Assembly: GCA_963965975.1 (NCBI GenBank)
Contig: OZ014416.1
Coordinates: 8,722,432 to 8,786,431, forward strand
From: Xestospongia bergquistia
Taxonomy: Eukaryota > Porifera > Demospongiae > Haplosclerida > Petrosiidae
Reading direction: 5' to 3'
Length of the DNA: 64,000 nt
The notes beneath the pieces are model-generated. The model made no database searches and was not told where the DNA came from. It saw only the letters and a program-made list of their open reading frames with translations. This document shows positions 34,918 through 46,190 of this stretch, piece after piece (position 1 is the first letter of the stretch; each line of letters opens with the position of its first letter). A program made the translations under genes and the position numbers.

Positions 34918-36167
34918 ATGGCTGAGATGTCCGTAGGCTACTCTCGTGAAGACAAAGAAGTGGAGACATTCACTAACCCTGGGATAGCTGTTATAACAGC
35001 ACCTTCAGATATCCAGGTAAGTAAATACCTGTTCATTACAATCCGAGAGTCTCGTATTTACATCGCTAGGTGTCAAATAAAACGACACAAGGGCATCTTA
35101 CTATATTTGATGTTCCTAAAGACAGTCCTTCACCTATACTGGCTGTATGTTAACTAGTTCTTTAAGCAAAGATTACCTCTCTTAATTATAGGAAAGATCT
35201 GATGACGAAGACTCAGACCACGGGTCAGATCCCTATGCTCAACACATGAAGGGTCGTGTCTCCCCTTCTCCCTACACAGCCAATACTGAACGAGCCCGTC
35301 AATTTAACGTATGTAGTTATTATGGTTGAATAGCTATATAAAATCATTTTTACAGACTTATGTTCGAAGTGTCATTGAAGAGAAGTTAGATACTCTAATT
35401 CCTATTTCTCATCAACCGAGAGATCTTATACAACAAATTATTACAGATGCTAGTTTAAAGTTTCCCGAATTTTCTTCTTCTGTTCGTAAACGTATCCGTA
35501 CTTACCTCAAATCTTATCGACGTTCAAAACGTGTCAAAGATATGCAAGCAGCTGCAGCTATAGCACAGCAATATGGCTCACCAAATGGTGTCTCTGTTAA
35601 AGTGAGTAGTGTGTTGTGTATTGTCTATAGACACTCACATTGTTCCCACTAACCACAGGAAAAAGATGCCAGCCCGCTTATTAATATTGCTTCCATAACT
35701 TTACCTAATGAGGTAAGTTACCATGGCAACCACTCTTCCTCTAATTATCATTTTTTTATTCAGTTAATATCAACACAATCTGCTGCAATTGTAACGATTA
35801 ACGCTAATACAGGTCATGTGACTAAGGAAGATGACACTGTTCCTCCCATTGCTAAAAAACCACGCTTAACAACAATATCTGAAGCACCTCCTGTTCCTAA
35901 ACAACACATAAAATCACCTCCTTCATCTTCTAATACTGGTTTTAGTACAAATGAAGTTTCTACTCTAAAACAATTAATACAAGGTGTGTCCTAACAACTA
36001 TAAATATTCATGAGTCTCAACAATCACTTATAAATTTGTATCTATTTTTATCTGTTATTCATCTATTATCTCCATTAGGTTACCGGGAGTCTGCCGCCTT
36101 TTTAAACCGTGCTGCAGATCAGCTTGAAGAAATGTTAGCAAAAGAGACCTCTAATTCTGTTATATAA
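34918..36167 (+). CDS. Nuclear protein, possibly NOL4-like
   Basis: Seven exons: 34918-35016, 35070-35144, 35192-35308, 35356-35601, 35659-35712, 35764-35983, 36079-36167; 299 residues. Acidic/Ser-rich N-third; a conserved helical block about 99-160 with VRKRIRTYLKSYRRSKR, a basic stretch fitting a nuclear signal; low-complexity middle with KKPR; C-terminal helix STLKQLIQGYRESAAFLNRA. The two helical blocks recall the nucleolar protein 4 (NOL4/NOL4L) family, but I hold this as a guess. Nuclear location is likely from composition. Confidence 0.7.
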
Positions 36168-36418
36168 CTCCAAAAATACCCAAAATAGACTTCTGTTGAA
36201 CAGCCACATTCATATCTATATACTTTTTTCATATAAATCACCATGTTTTTGTTGTTTATTTAATACTATAGGATTGAAACATAGTCTAGATATAAGTGTC
36301 TCTTTAAAGGTTTCGTGTTTATGATATAACTTGAAATGCCTAACAGCTGAAAGTACAAACGTTGTTTTAATACCTATGAAAGTAGTAAAGGAAGAGTGAT
36401 ATCACGTGATGTATACCT

Positions 36419-36616
36419 CTATTCTTCCCAAGATGCTTTCATTGAAGCAGCGACGGCTTTTGCATCGTAATTCTTGTAAAAGTCCTCGTATTTCTTTCTC
36501 CGAGGTATCACTACAGTAAACCACCATCCTGCACCAGCTACCCATGACAACAAGAAGGCGGTTGCAATGTCTCTCTTGATTGAGCGTTGAAGAAGTCCTC
36601 TCAACTGTGGAGCCAT
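36419..36616 (-). CDS. COX6C: Cytochrome c oxidase subunit 6C
   Basis: Single exon, 65 residues. MAPQLRGLLQRSIKRD, then one membrane helix (TAFLLSWVAGAGWWFTVVI), then PRRKKYEDFYKNYDA, matching COX6C. A nuclear-encoded single-pass subunit of respiratory complex IV in the inner mitochondrial membrane. Confidence 0.94.
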   Translation of the reverse strand: MAPQLRGLLQRSIKRDIATAFLLSWVAGAGWWFTVVIPRRKKYEDFYKNYDAKAVAASMKASWEE

Positions 36617-36805
36617 TTTTGTTACAAATATACGGAGACTAGGATATTATCAGGATACTATATAATAGTATCTCCCACCCCTAACAAAGAATTGATTGCT
36701 ATGGTTACTGCATAACAAGAGATAATTTTCCTCTTATAGTCCGAAAAATTAATCTTTTAAATTAATCCACTTTCTTTCATAGATTCTCATGTTCTCCATG
36801 TAGCC

Positions 36806-39661
36806 ATGGCAACAGATAGTATCCATAAAGGGACTGATGCTGTCCTAGCAGGACTTGTCCTATCAAAAGCTCGTCTAAAGAGAAGGCGAACATCATTACG
36901 AGATCGTCTCTCGGACACTAACAGCCAGACTCAATTACTTGATAAAGATGATACCATTCAATCTGTAACAATGGTTTCAGGAGAAGACAATTCACAGGAA
37001 AATACAGACAGCCATACAACAGCTCCCATATCTTCTATTCCTCCAATACTTTCTGCTAATGCTACACCATCTTCTGTCACTAATACTTCCATTACAGTAA
37101 CTTCTATTGAACACACAGTTCCTCTAAAAACTGATACACAATCTTTATCTCAGGAAGGTCAAAGATCAGTGATTTCTCCACTAAATACTAGTGAACTACA
37201 GTCCATTCCACAACCTCAAAAAGAGGAAGTCCCCGAAAATCAAGCAAATAATGAATCTCTGCCCCAGCAATCAGGTAAATAATTATTCTTCATCAATACA
37301 AAAATGGTTAAATTATTTAGAACCACCACCCATGGTTGCCATAGCGATTGAAGTAATACGTTGTTTTCCATTGAAAGCGAAATTGGCATTGTTAAATACA
37401 GCTGTGAGACTGACATTTATTAATGAAACCACAGGATTACCAGTGGAAAAATCCTCATTAGAACACTGTGCAGTGTCATATTATGAGAGGGATAACCCTG
37501 TTATTAGTTATATATTACCAGTAATGACACAACCATCAAAACTGGTATCAGATAAGTCAGTATGTCAATATATGTAACAAGATGATACATCCAATATTAG
37601 GCAGGCACAATTAACTGCTATATGGAAAGAGGAAGTCATTTTTTGTGAGCAAAGAAGTTGTCTTTTAGACAATGAAGATGTCATTCTATTTCTGGAACTG
37701 CTAGACTTACCGCATCAAGCTCCACCCAGTCCATTAGCTTGGGGTATATTGCAAATTAATAAAGTCCCACATGATAAAGAATTTGGAGTGAAAATGTATC
37801 ATATGCCACAATGGTGGAAACACAGAAGAAAGGTAAGTACCCACAATTATAATAACTTATTAAGACTTATTAATGTACTTGATGTTTTGCAGAATGCTGG
37901 TGACCTATTGTCACTAAAACGACCTCAAAGTTATCCAACAGTCTTGTATCTAAAACTACAACTGAAAGATCCATCAGATCTTTCAACAGAAGCTCAAGTA
38001 CGATCTTATACACCAACAGCTCAAGTAAGTTCAATAAAGCATGATTGTTTCAAGTACCTTTGATAGGAGAAGAGTGATGACAGCAAACTGCAAAAATCCA
38101 AGTAAGAAATAAGCTAATGCTTAGACACTATTTTTCTTCTCTTACAGACTAGCTAGTAGTAGCGTACACAGCATGTCAGCTCAACCCATTATTTCTCCAC
38201 AATGGAGTCGGTTACCAGGGCAACCATGTGGTATACCAGATAAATTAACAACTACTTTATCTACGGGTGTTGGTGGGTGCTCTGCACTTTCTTTCTCTCC
38301 TTCAGGACGGTATGAAGTGAATTGTGTTCATAGTTTATATAATGTACTTGTGATACAGATTGTTAGCTGTGGGGTGTGATAGTGGGCGTGGCTTTATCGT
38401 AAAGATCTACCATGTGAATTGACTTCCATTATAGTCATTTATCTATTATTTTGTAGGTTCCTGGTTGGTTGCTAGCTTGTAGTCTACCTTGTGATGACAG
38501 CTTGATTTACCAGTTGTCTTGGACATCTGATGAAAAATATCTTGCGGCGTCTTCAGCCAGTGGCCTATGCCAGTATGTCAATACTAGATGTTTGTATTGA
38601 AAGAGTAACATGTCTTCCATTAATGTTAAGTATTATACATTAAAGCAATTCAACTTTATGATTTTTAAACTAAAGACTAATTTTTTTCAGCGTGTGGATG
38701 CTTGTTGGAGAGATTACAGAATATCTCTGTCCTCATCCATCATATGTTTATTGTGTTCAGTGGATAGAGAGTGAAGATGCTAAGATGTTATTTACTGGTT
38801 GCTATGATGGTGCGATACGTTGTTGGACAGAAAATAAAGTAATTTAATAATAATCCGCTAAAAATACACGAATTACTACTTCTTTTAGTTAGTACAAGTT
38901 GCCATGGTAACCAAGTCCCGCATCAATACATTATGTTATGATGCTAAAAATAGCATACTATTCTCCGGCAATAGTGAGGGAAGTATTATGTTATGGGATG
39001 TTAATACAGGTACATAGTATATGTACATGTATGTAGTAATACATGTATAAAACATGTACTTTTACATGAACATGTATTACATGGTCATTCTCTTTGTAGA
39101 TGCCCCTTCAATTAACCATTTTAAGACGCTATCCCTTTCACAATTCAATGTATAAAACATGTACATAATGAAATATTGTTACATATATTATTTATTTAGG
39201 GTTGTAACATACAGCAATTACATTTGTTACCATGGCAACAGAGGTTGGTTGTACATGTTGCAAAGAAACCACTGACAATAGTGGATTTAAGAATGTAAGT
39301 CCTTGTTGCCATGGTAACATAGTATAATGATACATACCTGTTGGATTGCTAGGGAAAATGTTGTCATGACGTTGTCTTCTAAAATGTCTTCTTCGTATTC
39401 AAGCATATGTGTATCACCGTGTGGTGGATTAGTTATTGGTATCTCATCTCCTCTGTTATCTGTCTGGAGTACTGCTGATGGTAGACTATCTCATTCCTTA
39501 GTATTAGTTACTATTTCTATCTTTCAGGTCAGCTATTGAGGGAGTACGAATGTATACAACTACATTGTCCTGCCCTAGCTTGTGAATATCATCCCTGTGA
39601 TCACATGTTGGTTTGTGGCGGGTTAGGGAGCTCGCAGAATGTTTTCCTGTTTGAACAGTAA
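36806..39661 (+). CDS. AHI1: Jouberin (AHI1)-like ciliary protein
   Basis: Fourteen exons: 36806-37274, 37321-37559, 37605-37832, 37893-38024, 38067-38101, 38148-38309, 38359-38413, 38457-38572, 38691-38838, 38889-39009, 39100-39149, 39200-39294, 39353-39480, 39528-39661; 703 residues. Low-complexity N-terminus; a C2-like block (LTFINETTGLPVEK, YILPVMTQP, WKEEVIFCE); then the AHI1 junction PQWSRLPGQPCGIPDK and WD40 repeats (LAVGCDSG, YQLSWTSDEKYLAASS, MLFTGCYDGAIRCW, ILFSGNSEGSIMLWD). The vertebrate C-terminal SH3 domain is absent: the frame stops after the last WD repeat. AHI1 works at the ciliary transition zone. RFX-like palindromes lie at 38898, 39226 and 39305. Confidence 0.92.
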
Positions 39662-39865
39662 CTGTTATCTTTGTAAATAAATGAATTTTAAAAATCACCT
39701 TTTTTATACATGTGTTTTGGCGCGGGCGGGAAATATGATAACTAGTGGGTGGGTGTGGTTTAATTCAAAAGTTCACCTCGTGGAAGCTTAGTTGGAGTGT
39801 CAAAATTTGATAATTTCTTGCTTTCTTTCTCTTTCACTAGTGAGTAATTCATCTTTAATAACGTC

Positions 39866-41235
39866 ATGGCTACTGCAGACGCTTCTCCTGAAAAAGTAAC
39901 GCACTCAACTATAGCTTTATTAAGTAGTAATAACTGTCTTTTTATTCAGGAACCAAAGCCTGATGATGTACAGGAAGACGGTTCAGATAAAGAGGAAAGC
40001 GAAGCTACAGGTTAGTAGCAGTCATTTGGCATTTACTTCATTTTTTGGTAGCTTTATTTGATCAGCCACTTATTCAAGAAGGAAAACGAAAGCGACGAAG
40101 TGTTGAGATGTTCTCATTTTCTTCAGACCAAAAGTCTAGAAAAGGAAGTAATGTGAGTCCTAATATACTATAATAGTGTGTTATATTATTACTTTCTCCT
40201 TATAGTATTTAGGTGGTAATGGTCAGAAATTTGGGGACATACCCATTAGTAAGTACATACATGATATAAGTATCATGTTTATTGTTTTGTTAGTTGAACA
40301 TAATATCAACAAGAACAAAGCGGACGAGTTGAAAATCCTATATAGGCTGTGTTATGAGACAACTACTAATGTTAAGAAAGGTGATATTAAGAAAAATCTT
40401 CGTAAATTTTGTGGCTGGGAATTTGCTCCTGATAGCGAACAGTATAGAAAGAAGAAGCTTTTGTTGGAACGGTATTGTGTATCTATAGCAACTTTAACTG
40501 ATGTCTATTTATAGGATGACTTTGCCTGGATTGAAAGTATTATGTGATATTCTGGATACGCCGAAAAGTGGTACTAAAGATGATATTATTGAAAGATTAT
40601 TGGAGTTTTTGTCTAGACCATTGGATTCTGGAAAGGTAGTGTCATTAATTCAATACCTCTAGTAATTAAAGTTTATTACAGGCTCCACCAAATCCTAAGA
40701 AACGAAAGTCATCAGCCAGTGAAAAGGTTAGTGTAATCTTTGATGTATTGGTTCTTTAGTGTTGTAATGACCAGGGTCCAAGTCGTAAATCGAGAAAGAA
40801 AAGTAAACAGGATAGTGAAGATGAAGAATTGATAGAAGACAAAGAAGAAAATGAAGAAAAACAAGAAGACAATAGAGAAACAGAAGAAAAGGAACAAGAT
40901 CACAAGGAAAATGAAGATAAAGAGGAAGATAGTAAAGTTGAAGATACTAAAGTTGAAGATACTAAAGTTGATACTAAAGTTGAAGATGCTGAAGTTGAAG
41001 ATACTAAAGTTGATGATAAAGATGATAAAATTGAAGAGCAACAAGAAGACACAATGGAGACAGATACCACTGAAAACAAGGTAGTTATGCCAAGTAGATT
41101 GTATGTTATCTCAACATTATCTAGCAAGTAAATGAAGACCCTGTACTACCCAAAGGAGAAGAACAGCAACCAGCTGAAGTTGACCCACCCCAACCTATAG
41201 GCACCACATCAGATCCTCCTAACCAAGAAGAATAA
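39866..41235 (+). CDS. DEK: DEK-like chromatin protein
   Basis: Nine exons: 39866-39895, 39950-40010, 40052-40152, 40206-40248, 40294-40471, 40515-40635, 40682-40726, 40775-41080, 41125-41235; 331 residues. KADELKILYRLCYE and the SAP domain (LPGLKVLCDILDTPKSG..IIERLLEFL) match DEK, a DNA-binding histone chaperone. The tail is a Lys/Glu run with repeated (K)VEDTKVEDTKVD, ending in Pro-rich sequence. The DEK C-terminal domain of vertebrates is not present. Confidence 0.9.
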
Positions 41236-41612
41236 TCCCCCCCTCCCATCTATAAAACTATGCACACATACACACACACTGAACATATATTTTTTTAGTA
41301 CAATTGTAAATGTACTATATATATATAGCTGCTTGCCTACTTTTAAAACTGAGGGGTATTAACAAGTATATATGACAGTGACAGACAGTTAATATTAGCT
41401 ACCTAAAATATTTATATATTAATGGGCTGTTACTGCTAAATAAATTAATTTAAACAATGAATTTCATTAGAGTATGGGTGTAATTCTATATAAGGAATAC
41501 ATACATATTATAGAAACACAATACATTTCCATGTGATGAACATGCTATGAATAAGGGTGGCTTCCTTTTATAAAGAACAATTAAATTATGACAACAATAC
41601 TAAGATATCTTA
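41236..41612. other. Convergent 3' flanks
   Basis: Between DEK and STIL, tail to tail. AT-rich with a short TA tract (about 41319-41328); no gene seen. Confidence 0.5.
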
Positions 41613-44144
41613 TTAAAGTAATTTCGGTAGCTGTTTTAATCTGTTTACATCCAGAACTGGTTCAGATTGTTTTTCATTTAACAGTCCATGTCTTTGTAGA
41701 TAGTGACAGGTTGCCATGCTATAATCTACTTTATCATCAAGTGTTGTTGCCGTGGTAACAAGTTGTGTGGGTGTGACATATTGTTGTGAGATAAGATCAG
41801 CCATGTTAGCATGAGCATCTAACGTCATGTCAACTGAAGTACTGGTATAGTCCAACACCGAGTGTCTACATAGTAAAAGGTTACCATGGTAACAACATGA
41901 TGTAACTTACTGTATTTTAGGTATAGGTAGCATTGATGTGTCCATTGTTGTGGGTGTGGTTACTGGAGTTGGTCTGTGTGGGCATGGCTTATAAGGCTGG
42001 TTTTGATTAAGAAATTCCTCAACTTGTTTCTGTGTTAAGAGATCACATGATTATCACACAGGGTCATGTGACTGACCTTTAATTGTTGATATAAAGCCTG
42101 TTCTTGTTCCTTATCAAATACATCACTTGTCCCTGATATTAATGACTCATCTAATGAATAATTAGGACTAGAAAGATCAACAACAGTCTCTGTTGCCATG
42201 GAAACAACACTTGACATTGTTGGCAATGATTGAGGTAGAGATATAGTCGATCCTTCTTTATAAGTGGGTGTGGTCTTTGTTGAATTGACACTGTCCTTAC
42301 TGATAACATTGTTATCTTCAGACAGGACAGACGAAGCTCCACCCACTGAGACATTGCTAGTGTTCAACAATAAACTGTTACCAGTGTTAGTACCAATTGT
42401 AACAGTGGGTGTGGTCTTTTGACCAATAGTAGTTCTTTCTGCCAATAACTGACGAACCTATAATCCAGATATAATATGATAGACCACACTCCTTAACTAA
42501 CCTGCTCTTGCAAAGCTAATAACTGCTGTTGTTGTTCAAGTTGGCTACTCATCTTGTTGTCATGGTAATTATCATGGTCAGTAGGGGTCAATAAACTTAC
42601 ACACGACAATTCTCTATCTCGACTAATTGATTGAGGTGCCTAAGAACAATCTCTTCAACTTACAAAAGTTTACAAGACTTACTTTACTTGGTGTAATAGA
42701 TAGCATTGGCAAAGGAAGGCTGTCGTCATGACAACCATTTTGTTGCCATTGTTGACAAGCAGATAATAAGAGGGTGTGGCCAGCCATACCCTCAACAATA
42801 GGCATCAATTGACAAGATATAAAGCTATCATTTATCTAGGAATATAAGTTATGATAATTTATTGCCATGGCAACCAACCTGTATAGGTGGTGTGTTCACA
42901 ACATGCCACTCCCAAGATAATGAAGGTAATTCACATTGCCATATATGGTAATCTCGTCCAGTTATTAATAGCAGGAACTTCTCCTTCTGATAGACTCTAT
43001 CTAATTGTAATGAAGTATGGATGTAGTGTAGTACTGTAGACCACACTGCTGGATGATAAATGGACACACCACTTAGCCATCTGAAAAACGGATGCATAAT
43101 AAAGACAATCGACACATGACTCTTACATTCCAACTACTGGTAATGAGTGGGTGTGGCTATCAGTAGAGAGAAGAGGGACAAGCTTACGACACTTATCCAT
43201 TGTCAAATAGCTACAAATTAAAACAATATAATTAAATTCTTAATTAAATGGCATACCCTGTCCTAATTCGACCTTGTAACGAGGATATTGGGAGTGTTCC
43301 TGTCAAATTACGAGTTAATGCAGTTGGTAATAGTGGTATTGATGTTATAGGAGTAGCTACTAATGTAGATGAAGGCAGGACACACCCACCTGTGATGTTA
43401 TAATGATGTAATCGAATATAAAAGGTGTTGCTTACAATGTAGCAGGACTGTGCCATTTTGTGAGAACAATATTATACGAAGTGAAAGAAGGGTTAAAAAT
43501 TGACATACAGTTGAAGATGATAAGCGATCACTTATATCCGAAAAGGCTTCTTGTAATGTTACTAAATTATGACTCAAATATCCACCAAAATGACTCTTAT
43601 TTTTGACAACCTATATTACTTATCACATGATAATCACATGATTATCATGTGACATTACCTTACAATGAATAGAGACATCACCTGGTAATATTGTGGTGGG
43701 ACAGAGTTGGACACGCCCTTTAATTTTGACCCATTTACCAGGATCAAAGCGATTCACTTCAATTAGTACCTGATGGTCTACTAGCCACATGTTACCATAG
43801 CAACAATTTCTAACTTGTACCTTCATTAACAATGGGTGTGGCCATTAGCCACGCCTCCTGATCGCATGTTTGATCGGAGGCATGATGTACAGCTAGCTTG
43901 ACAACATTACTACTCAGCCTAATTTGTAACCAACTAATGGAATGCCCCCGTAATAATGGATTAATTTGTCATTGCAAGACTTACCCTGATCTTGTTAAAT
44001 GAAGCTGTAAAGGATCATCTGTTGGATTATCATTCCTAAACATTACATCATCATAATGTCATGTGTATCTTGAACTTACCACAGACAAGTTCTTGAAGAA
44101 GGAAAAGTAATGGTGTCCATTCTAGGATCTCTGTTTGCCGCCAT
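41613..44144 (-). CDS. STIL: STIL centriole-duplication factor
   Basis: Fourteen exons: 44144-44080, 44035-43985, 43933-43821, 43777-43659, 43610-43509, 43447-43257, 43210-43127, 43080-42879, 42835-42683, 42639-42601, 42552-42502, 42457-42077, 42029-41911, 41865-41613; 640 residues, half the human length. Anchors: FPSSRTCLWNDNP at the start; RFDPGKW; IPLLPTALTRNL; GYLTMDKCRKLVPLL..SLPVVGIWLSGVSIY; a short coiled coil (QLEQQQQLLALQEQVRQLLA); a STAN-like YQQLKKQVEEFLN; and the C-terminal LDVNRLKQLPKLL. STIL/Ana2/SAS-5 recruits SAS-6 and is activated by PLK4. Several exons carry the GTGGGTGTGG motif. Confidence 0.93.
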
Positions 44145-44186
44145 GTTTTGCAAGTTCTGCGCATGCGTAGTGAGAAGCATTTCAAC
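44145..44186. promoter_or_regulatory. 42-bp bidirectional gap with NRF1-like site
   Basis: Only 42 bases separate the start codons of STIL and BZW. TGCGCATGCGTA (44158-44169) fits the NRF1 consensus YGCGCAYGCGCR at 11 of 12 positions. Promoter elements must overlap leaders or coding sequence. Confidence 0.6.
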
Positions 44187-46001
44187 ATGTGTGCAACAAA
44201 GACAGAGAAACCGACTTTACAAGTAAGTTATTCACTACAGAATGATCAGATAGTTTTTCTTCTCAGGGAGTACGTCTAAAAACTCGTATTAGAGACAAAA
44301 AAGTTAAATATGACGCTGAATCTTTCTCAGACGCGTTGATATCTCGAATCAATGAGACTGATGGATCATTTGAAGCTGTATCTTCAGTACTAGAAAAAGC
44401 AGGGCAGACATTAGATTATTTGTGAGTCTATGATATGAGGATGTCCCTAGTTATTACAATACATTATTCAAATATTAATATAATCATTACATTTAGGCTC
44501 TAATGTTAGGGTTTATTAAATGGTACACGTTTAATGAAATGTATCTTGCACAGGCAATATTCTGAAGCTCTATTAGAGATCTTAATTGCTGGGGGCATAC
44601 TTGCTGGGGGTAAAGTGGAATCTGATCCTATAGCTATACATTGTTTATTTGCATCTCAGCCAACAATTGAAGACATTAGACCACATATGCAAGTAAGCCA
44701 CACCCAAGCAGCCACGCCCATTATAATTGGATACGTATGATTTTAGATTTTAATGAATCTTCAGCGAAGATATCGTTACCTTCAAACAAAAATTAAGGAT
44801 GTTGTTATGAAAGTTATCAATTATCTCAAATCATTTACTGATACACAGAGACAATGTTTAGCAATGTACACAGCTCTCTGCATCAGCGAAGGCATATTGT
44901 CTATTGATATATTAAATGGTTTATTTGCTGAGCATTTGGTCAAGGAAGAGTCCATTAGTTTGTCATTTGCTATATTACTCTTTAAGATATTGATTTCAGA
45001 GAAAGGCATAGCTAATGTAGGATCAATGCTGCGGAAGAATCAACTTGAAGATAAATTACTTGTAAGGAAAAAAATTATCTCAATAATTTAGTTATTTTTT
45101 ATAGAATATTCTACCTCCTTCCCGAAGAACTGAAGATTATTTTGACAAACATTTTACTGAAGCTGGTTTGTTTGAGTTAGTGACATTTAGAAAAGCTCAA
45201 CAAAATACTCGAATAAAGAGAAAACTTAGAGGAGAAATAGGTACTTAAAATAATGCCTTGTGAATATTTTAGAATCTAACGTTTGTCCATTCATCTCTTA
45301 TGTTCTTCAGTTTATTCATCCATTTGTTTCTCTATTCATCCATTTGATGTGCGTCTATTCATCCATTTTAGATGACTATTTAGAAAAGGACACTGATCCT
45401 ACTAGTATTGTTGAACATTGTCAAGAAGTCATTGAAGCGTCTACTCTCTCTGAAGTCCACGTTGTTGTCCTTATATGGAATAGTATCATGGGATTACCAG
45501 ACTGGAGCAAAAGGGAGGACCAATTAGTAGATCAGTTAGAGCACCATCTTGAGGTATATAGATGTATGGATTGAAATGGACAATGTATGAATTTTTTTTC
45601 TTAGAAATATAGTGGGTTATTGGAGCCATTTTGTGAGGAGGGCACACCCCAGCTTATCTTACTGCGTGACATTCAAGAATATTGTTACAACAACCCTTTT
45701 TTTACGAAACTGTTCCACAAAATTGTCATTCATTTGTATAAAAGTAAGCTTAATTAGTGGGTGGTGACTGTTTTTGACCACACCCCTTATTAGAGGATAT
45801 ATTGAGTGAGCAAGCTATTTTAAAGTGGTATGATACAGCACATTTGCCAAATGGAAAAGATGAATTTTTGAAACAAATGAAAAAAATGGTTGATTGGTTA
45901 TTAACGGCTGAGGAAGAATCTGATGAAGGTAATTGAAAAGGGGCATCCTCATTAAATTCTATATTTATTTTTTAGATACACCCAAAGTTACAGACTCGTA
46001 A
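44187..46001 (+). CDS. BZW1: BZW / eIF5-mimic protein (5MP)
   Basis: Nine exons: 44187-44222, 44267-44421, 44554-44692, 44747-45061, 45105-45240, 45372-45553, 45605-45743, 45794-45928, 45976-46001; 420 residues. Matches BZW1/BZW2: [38 protein letters not shown], a long HEAT-like region and a C-terminal W2 domain ([53 protein letters not shown]). 5MP binds eIF2/eIF3 and tightens start-codon choice. Might be ancestral to both vertebrate copies. Confidence 0.95.
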
Positions 46002-46190
46002 TATATTAATTACTATTGTTCAAAAAATATGAATTTATTAATTTTTTATTACTACTAAGGCGTTTGCCATGTTATACGGAGTTATGAATAATTATAATTA
46101 ATTAATTCCCGCATTTCATTCCTATATTAATTATAGAATGTTTCCGTTCATGTCCGTAAACTTTCATGACCACGTGGTAATTTAGTCACA

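Noticed and set aside
40712..41127. Minus-strand Phe/Ile- and Ser-rich frames over DEK
   Set aside because: Antisense of the Lys/Glu-rich DEK tail, which is a supported exon.
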